11,804 nt of DNA from positions 1-11,804 of the forward strand of contig CALAWM010000198.1 of assembly GCA_937895315.1 (NCBI GenBank). The letters run 5' to 3'. The stretch's first letter is position 1, and every line of letters begins with the position of its first letter. The notes beneath the pieces were generated by a model that saw only the letters and a list, made by a program, of their open reading frames with translations, searched no databases and was not told where the DNA came from. Of the stretch, positions 7,094 to 11,804 are shown in pieces. This DNA comes from an uncultured Caryophanales bacterium. Lineage in GTDB: Bacteria; Bacillota_I; Bacilli_A; RFN20; CAG-826. The translations under genes were made by a program, and so were the position numbers.

Positions 7094-8098
7094 ATGAAAT
7101 GCACATATTTAGTTACGGGGGCTGCAGGATTCATAGGATTCTATGTCGCTAAACGATTGTCTGAAGAAGGTAACATTGTAATAGGTATTGATAATTTAAA
7201 TGATTATTATGATGTAAATTTAAAGGAAAAACGATTAGAAATTTTAAGAAGTTTTAGCAACTTTATTTTCTATAAGATAGATATTTCCAATCATGAGCAA
7301 CTTAATGATGTTTTTAAATTACATAAGATTGAATATGTGATTCACCTTGCTGCCCAAGCAGGGGTAAGATACTCTATTGAAAATCCAAAAGTTTATTTGG
7401 ACTCTAATATTATTGGGTTCTTTAATATTTTAGAAGCATGCCGATGGAACCCTGTTAAACATCTAATATATGCATCAAGTAGTTCAGTTTATGGAGCGAA
7501 TAAAAAAGTACCTTTTGAAGAAACCGACTTTGTAGACAATCCTGTTTCATTTTATGCAGCCACAAAGAAAAGTAACGAGTTAATGGCTTATACATATAGC
7601 CATCTTTATGACATTCCGACAACAGGGTTAAGATTCTTTACGGTATACGGTCCGATGGGGAGACCTGATATGGCATACTTTAGTTTTGTTGACAAGTTCT
7701 TTGCGGATGAGCCGATTAAAATATTTAATAACGGAAATTTTGATAATGATATGTATCGGGATTTTACTTATGTTGATGATATTGTTGAGGGAATTATTCG
7801 GATAGTTGGTAACCCTCCAAAAGAAAAACCTAAAAGTAGGGTATTGAATATTGGTAATAACACACCAGAGAAATTGATGTATTTCATTGAAACACTTGAA
7901 ACTTGCTTATCTAATTCTTTAGGGAGACCAATCTTTTTTAAGAAAGAATTTGAACCAATAAAACAGGGTGATGTTTGGAAAACATACGCATCAACAAATA
8001 GATTAGAAGAAATTATCGATTTTAAACCAAGGACACCTATAAATGAAGGATTACAAAAATTTACAGATTGGTATTGTGAATTTTATAATAAAAAATAG
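7094..8098 (+). CDS. NAD-dependent UDP-glucuronate 4-epimerase-type sugar epimerase
   Basis: This is a 334-residue extended short-chain dehydrogenase/reductase. The N-terminal NAD motif is GAAGFIG (residues 9-15). IDNLNDYYDVNLKEKRL at 32-48 is characteristic of the UDP-glucuronate epimerase group (Cap1J/LspL-like). HLAAQAGVRYSIENP follows at 84-98. The catalytic SSSSVYG and Tyr154-x-x-x-Lys158 (FYAATKK) are intact, and RFFTVYGPMGRPDMA is another group hallmark. RDFTYVDDIV and the C-terminal DVWKTYASTNRL complete the substrate domain. It would interconvert UDP-glucuronate and UDP-galacturonate, using the product of the preceding dehydrogenase; 4 bases separate the two genes. The ATG at 7094 is chosen because the longer upstream start at 7010 lies inside ugd and adds a non-homologous stretch before the Rossmann fold. 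The ribosome binding site is weak (TAGGGA), which suggests coupling to ugd. Other UDP-hexose 4-epimerase specificities cannot be excluded. Confidence 0.9.
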   Translation: MKCTYLVTGAAGFIGFYVAKRLSEEGNIVIGIDNLNDYYDVNLKEKRLEILRSFSNFIFYKIDISNHEQLNDVFKLHKIEYVIHLAAQAGVRYSIENPKVYLDSNIIGFFNILEACRWNPVKHLIYASSSSVYGANKKVPFEETDFVDNPVSFYAATKKSNELMAYTYSHLYDIPTTGLRFFTVYGPMGRPDMAYFSFVDKFFADEPIKIFNNGNFDNDMYRDFTYVDDIVEGIIRIVGNPPKEKPKSRVLNIGNNTPEKLMYFIETLETCLSNSLGRPIFFKKEFEPIKQGDVWKTYASTNRLEEIIDFKPRTPINEGLQKFTDWYCEFYNKK

Positions 8099-8108
8099 TA
8101 AGTAAGGG

Positions 8109-9278
8109 CTATTCTTGGTTGTCTGTATAAGTATTGTCTTTTTGAATTTCATTTTTTGATGAATCAAATAGGTCTTTTAAAAATTTAATGACAAATAAGA
8201 TAATGATAAAAACAAATTGAGAGGCAAAAAGTGTAATTAATAACTGCCTATCAAGAAGTTTTGAAATATAAAAACGGTCTTTCAATAGATAGTAGTTATT
8301 GGTTTTTAGGAAAAAAGCTAAAAGTAAATTGGCATATGGTATAAAAATTAATGCAAATAAAGGATCCTTAAAAGGTAACTTACTTTGATTGTTTATATTC
8401 GCTAAAACAGTAGCTATAGATAGAAAAATTAAACCAAAGATTAATGACATTATAAATATTGTTTTAGATTTTTCTTCTTTAATTGTTGAAAGATAAGTTG
8501 ATGAATCTATCCATTGCCTATCCAAAGGATTTAAAAATTCTTTAAATGATTGTGTATTTAAAGAATCTTTAACATAGGAGAAATTGATCTGATTCATTGA
8601 TAACTTTTGGCCGATTGTGAAATATATTGATGATTCGTTAATTAACTCATAAAAACGACTATTCATAATAAAGAATACATTACCAAAAGTATTTTGAAAT
8701 AAACTATTAGTTGTAATCCTGTTTTCAGACTCTTCTAAAAAGGGGTCATATATTGCAGCGATTTTAAATTCAGTGTTTATTACTGTGATCTGTTCACCAA
8801 TTAATGATTGAATATCATCATAACGGTTGTTATTGCTTATTAGCAACTGTGCATAAAGTGAAGTTATTACAATTGAGTTCTGTTCAAACAAACTGAGGTT
8901 TTCTTTATTTATGAATGCCAGACCATTGGTTCCAAGCGCTTCATTTATTTTACTTTTTTCTATAGTACCTATGGAATAATCAAATGAACTATCGCTGGAA
9001 TATATTTGATTAGATAAAGCAAACATGGTTGAGTAGCCATAATTTCTATTATTATAAATATCAAATTTTTCTGTAATGATTGATGTGTGATTATCATTAA
9101 CTTTTATTAACGTTTGTGAAATGTTTTTTTCTACAAGGGTATTAGTTATTCCAGCAATCATCCGGGAGTGGTCCTCCCATGAGCTTATATTAGATGCAAA
9201 AATTGAAAAAGAAAATGAGCCAATAACTATTAAAGAAACAATAATAATGTTTAGTAAATATTCTTTGATAAGTTTCAT
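8109..9278 (-). CDS. Orphan FtsX/MacB-type ABC permease-like membrane protein
   Basis: This encodes a 389-residue membrane protein. One N-terminal transmembrane segment (about residues 9-29) is followed by a large extracytoplasmic domain (30-268). Three more membrane segments follow (about 272-294, 305-325, 345-368), then a charged, polar cytoplasmic tail. This 1+3 layout is that of FtsX/MacB-type permeases. The soluble part has a MacB periplasmic-core-like pattern: NEALGTNGLAFINKENL, an 'IVITSLYAQLL' helix, and IGEQITVINTEFKIAAIYDP, which resembles the family's 'iGk.i.i.g..f.VvGv' strand pair. I see no ATP-binding partner, so transport, signalling to a cell-wall enzyme or a role in polysaccharide release are all open. 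It is translationally coupled to the upstream polymerase/flippase gene: its ATG overlaps that gene's TGA (ATGA), and AGAGG at 9286-9290 serves as ribosome binding site. The family call rests on topology and weak motifs. Confidence 0.65.
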   Translation of the reverse strand: MKLIKEYLLNIIIVSLIVIGSFSFSIFASNISSWEDHSRMIAGITNTLVEKNISQTLIKVNDNHTSIITEKFDIYNNRNYGYSTMFALSNQIYSSDSSFDYSIGTIEKSKINEALGTNGLAFINKENLSLFEQNSIVITSLYAQLLISNNNRYDDIQSLIGEQITVINTEFKIAAIYDPFLEESENRITTNSLFQNTFGNVFFIMNSRFYELINESSIYFTIGQKLSMNQINFSYVKDSLNTQSFKEFLNPLDRQWIDSSTYLSTIKEEKSKTIFIMSLIFGLIFLSIATVLANINNQSKLPFKDPLFALIFIPYANLLLAFFLKTNNYYLLKDRFYISKLLDRQLLITLFASQFVFIIILFVIKFLKDLFDSSKNEIQKDNTYTDNQE

Positions 9279-11804
9279 GATTGTTCCTCTTTTATTAATG
9301 ATAATTCTTTTTTAATTTCCATGAATCCAAATGGAATATAGGGAATGTAGACGAGAGCATCAACCAGAACAATGACTTCCCATCCTAGGTTTGGAAAAAT
9401 AACTTTGAGTAAGAGAATCAGGGGTAATTTTAAAATGACACCAATGAAAGTAACGTAAATTTGAGCCTTTAATTTTTCAAGGCCATTATTGAAAAATATT
9501 AAAGATCCAGTGAGAAATTTACTTGAAAAATAAAATACTATTATTATCAAAGTCAATGGTTTTATAGAAATTGTAAAACGCCCAAGCCAAATGTCAAATA
9601 TTGGTTGCATAAAGACAGACAGGATTATTGAAAGCATTGAGAAGATTGCACCAATTAACAAAAGTGTTTTGAATGTTTTTAATAAACCACTATAGTTTTT
9701 TGCAGTTCGGTACTTTGATGTTGTTACCCATAGTGGGAATCCAATCGCTGTAAACATAGAGTATAAAGCAAAAAAGAATTTTGTGTATTTATCATATTCA
9801 ACGGCGCTTTCAGATCCAAACATACGACCAGCGATAATCGTATCAGAAGCAAATAAAAGAAGGTTTCCAATTTGAATCAAAAAGAAAATTAACCCAAAGT
9901 TCATTACAAGTCGTAATGCCTTTTTATCAAACATTTTTATTGAAGGGCGCAAATTTGGAGAATTAAAGTAGAAATAATAAATATTAGTAAATAAATAAGG
10001 AACTACTATTGAAATACTATAAGCTATAGCAACAAATAGTATTTTTTGACTTGTTGAAACATTTATTGATAAAACTATCGAAATTACAATGATGTTTGAT
10101 ATTAATCCAATCAAATTTGTTATCCAGTTTTTTTGTTTAGATTGAATGATTGCATTAACATTCTTTAGAATTAATTCTATACTTGAAGAAAAAGTGATTA
10201 TTATTAGCGATATCAACAATATATGACGTGGGACATTGTTATTTACATCACCAAATAATTTATTTAAATCAAGAAAGAGAAAAACAATAGAAAATATTAT
10301 GAATATTGCCATGCTGATAACTGAAGTTGCAACATAAGTAGATGAAATTAGTACTTTTTGTTCATGCTCATCCTTATGCTCAATTAATTTGTTTTTTAAT
10401 CCGTGACCAAATCCTAAGTCCAGGTTTAATATCCATGTTACAACAGACAATACTATAAGCCAAACGCCAAATACGCCATCATCATTAAAGAAATTACTGT
10501 ATATTGGAATTATGGCAATGGCGATTATCATTGTTGAAATACGCGCAACTAAGGAAAATACCACATCTCTTAAACCAACATATTTGCCATCCTTATTAAA
10601 CAGAATTTTGAAAATATTATTACCATTATAAGGATGCTCTTCAATTTTTTTGTTTCTAATAAAAGCTTCTGAAATAAAGAAAAATAAAAAGATATTAATG
10701 AACATTATTTCTATTTGATTCTCTTTATTTGATAATCCTATAAATAATAATAAAAGTAATATTTTGACGGGAATGGAAAATCTTTTACTAAATAAAATAG
10801 AAATAATTGGCAGGAGAATGTATATTATTCCGAATAGTCCAAAACTTGCAAGAACATATCCATATGTAGAAGTACCTGCATCAATATGAGATGGCACAGT
10901 AAGCATGTATAGTTCATAGGCAGTTTTACCGCCATATCCAATAAAAGGCCTTTGTAAAAATAATTGGATAAAGTAAATAGGACTTTGTAAACGAGTTAAG
11001 AAGGATTGATCCCCATCTACAATCTTTGAAAATACTTTGGGTAGAAGTTTTGCTAATATTTCAAATATTTGATTGATATAGATAAATCCAATTAGCACAA
11101 TCATGGCAAAAAAAATAAAAAGTATTACTTCCGTCTTCTTGTTTTTTATTAGTTTGAATAAATAAGCTATGTATAGCAATCCAAGTAATAAATATGTTGC
11201 TGTAGAAAACGTTAGAATTGACGATAGGATAAAAACAAACAAGAAAATTAATCTCGGTTTTTTGTTAATGAACAATTCCCCAAACTGGGCAATAATTAAT
11301 ATAGAACCATAAACTCCTGGTTCCCAAAAAACTGAAAGTAAACGATCCGAGACTACATTATTATTAAGCGAAGCGTACCGAAAATTATAAAACAAACCAA
11401 AATAACTCTCAACAAGGAAATTTCGTCCAGGAACAACGTGTATTGAGGTTGACCAACTTTCCCCAACAAAGAAATTGAATGCATAGAAATATAGGGCGAT
11501 TGCGGAGAAAAATAAAATTATTCTACTAAAGTATTTAAAAAAATCTTCGAAAGTAAACACACATATATATAAAACACTAATTATAAGCACACTTAATATG
11601 GATAAGTAGTTGTTTATATTGTAAATTCTTTGTGGATTAAGTAAAAAAGACATTAATATCCAAAAAATAGAAAAAATAATGAAAATCAAGAAAATAGAAG
11701 GAATAGAAAAGTGTTTCTTCTTAAATTTATCTAAGAATAACACGAAATCAAGTCTGGCTAAAATATATATGGTTAATGATATTATTAGAAGCGCCAAGGT
11801 TATT
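9275..11804 (-). CDS. Fused polysaccharide polymerase (Wzy-like) and flippase (Wzx-like) membrane protein, 5' end at or beyond window edge
   Basis: One uninterrupted frame encodes at least 840 residues (counted from a TTG at 11797; the frame stays open to the edge, so the true start may lie outside). Residues 1-380 have many membrane helices and O-antigen polymerase/ligase hallmarks: an extracytoplasmic loop, FWEPGVYGSI, a TFSTATYLLLGL helix, then RLQSPIYFIQLFLQRPFIGYGG and THIDAGT-like 'SHIDAGTSTYGYVLASFG'. A basic, polar linker (about 381-408, nucleotides about 10576-10657) leads to residues 409-825, a flippase of the MVF/Wzx type. That half starts with GLRDVVFSLVARI, continues with IIPIYSNFF..DGVFGVWLIVLSV and LDLGFGHGLKNKL, and ends with repeated helices and a Lys/Glu-rich tail. 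The protein would flip undecaprenyl-linked repeat units across the membrane and polymerise them outside. It ends in TGA overlapping the downstream ATG. Base composition is very AT-rich. The two-part call is firm for the flippase half and good for the polymerase half. Confidence 0.85.
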   Translation of the reverse strand, partial: ITLALLIISLTIYILARLDFVLFLDKFKKKHFSIPSIFLIFIIFSIFWILMSFLLNPQRIYNINNYLSILSVLIISVLYICVFTFEDFFKYFSRIILFFSAIALYFYAFNFFVGESWSTSIHVVPGRNFLVESYFGLFYNFRYASLNNNVVSDRLLSVFWEPGVYGSILIIAQFGELFINKKPRLIFLFVFILSSILTFSTATYLLLGLLYIAYLFKLIKNKKTEVILFIFFAMIVLIGFIYINQIFEILAKLLPKVFSKIVDGDQSFLTRLQSPIYFIQLFLQRPFIGYGGKTAYELYMLTVPSHIDAGTSTYGYVLASFGLFGIIYILLPIISILFSKRFSIPVKILLLLLFIGLSNKENQIEIMFINIFLFFFISEAFIRNKKIEEHPYNGNNIFKILFNKDGKYVGLRDVVFSLVARISTMIIAIAIIPIYSNFFNDDGVFGVWLIVLSVVTWILNLDLGFGHGLKNKLIEHKDEHEQKVLISSTYVATSVISMAIFIIFSIVFLFLDLNKLFGDVNNNVPRHILLISLIIITFSSSIELILKNVNAIIQSKQKNWITNLIGLISNIIVISIVLSINVSTSQKILFVAIAYSISIVVPYLFTNIYYFYFNSPNLRPSIKMFDKKALRLVMNFGLIFFLIQIGNLLLFASDTIIAGRMFGSESAVEYDKYTKFFFALYSMFTAIGFPLWVTTSKYRTAKNYSGLLKTFKTLLLIGAIFSMLSIILSVFMQPIFDIWLGRFTISIKPLTLIIIVFYFSSKFLTGSLIFFNNGLEKLKAQIYVTFIGVILKLPLILLLKVIFPNLGWEVIVLVDALVYIPYIPFGFMEIKKELSLIKEEQS
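9286..9290 (-). promoter_or_regulatory. Ribosome binding site and ATGA coupling of the permease-like gene
   Basis: On the minus strand AGAGG lies 7 bases before the ATG at 9276-9278, inside the end of the fusion gene. The A of that ATG sits just before the TG A of the fusion's stop, giving ATGA at 9275-9278. This is typical of tightly coupled partners made in related amounts. Confidence 0.7.

Noticed and set aside
8094..8113. Bidirectional intrinsic terminator between the convergent genes
   Set aside because: The stem is only 5 A/T-rich pairs with a 10-base loop. A T-run exists only for the minus-strand transcript, so it is too weak to call.
9121..9315. Plus-strand small reading frame across the permease/fusion junction
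   Set aside because: It is antisense to the coupled ATGA overlap. Its hydrophobic look is the complement of membrane-helix codons, and no Shine-Dalgarno precedes it.

Overview
The window reads as chromosomal DNA of a low-GC, Gram-positive-type bacterium (Bacillota or the Acholeplasma/Izemoplasma side of Mycoplasmatota). The reasons are AT-rich coding, strong AGGAGG-type ribosome binding sites, a lipobox lipoprotein with a Ser/Thr/Glu/Pro-rich linker, and cytoplasmic glycosidases of the Lactobacillus/Geobacillus type. TGA appears to be a normal stop, since the last gene ends in an ATGA stop/start overlap and Trp is written TGG throughout. I cannot assign a genus from sequence alone.

Left part, positions 1-5028, plus strand. 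The tail of one secreted or surface protein is followed by a complete lipoprotein whose C-terminal domain resembles that tail. The lipoprotein has a signal peptide, a bacterial Ig-like domain and two related beta-rich domains. Next come a GH36 alpha-galactosidase reading frame broken by a single in-frame TGA and a GH43-like beta-propeller glycosidase. Both enzymes lack signal peptides and would act on imported oligosaccharides. Two perfect inverted repeats without T-tracts lie in the gaps around the complete lipoprotein gene.

Middle, 5089-5796. A membrane-embedded lipid kinase of the dolichol/phytol kinase (SEC59/VTE5) family stands between the sugar-catabolic genes and the polysaccharide genes.

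Right part, 5920-11804. A plus-strand pair encodes UDP-glucose 6-dehydrogenase and a UDP-glucuronate 4-epimerase-type enzyme, which together would convert UDP-glucose to UDP-glucuronate and then UDP-galacturonate. Facing them, almost stop to stop, is a minus-strand operon. It holds a giant membrane protein that joins an O-antigen-polymerase-like (Wzy) half to a polysaccharide flippase (Wzx) half in one reading frame. It is translationally coupled to an orphan FtsX/MacB-type permease subunit with no ATPase in view. This part looks like one end of a capsule or exopolysaccharide locus and is visibly more AT-rich than the left part, consistent with horizontal exchange.

The most noteworthy items are the Wzy-Wzx fusion coupled to the FtsX-like protein, the in-frame TGA in an otherwise intact alpha-galactosidase, and the polyprenol-kinase-like gene beside a lipid-carrier-dependent polysaccharide locus. 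I see no tRNA, rRNA, CRISPR array, insertion sequence or convincing intrinsic terminator with a T-tract. No gap between genes exceeds 125 bases.
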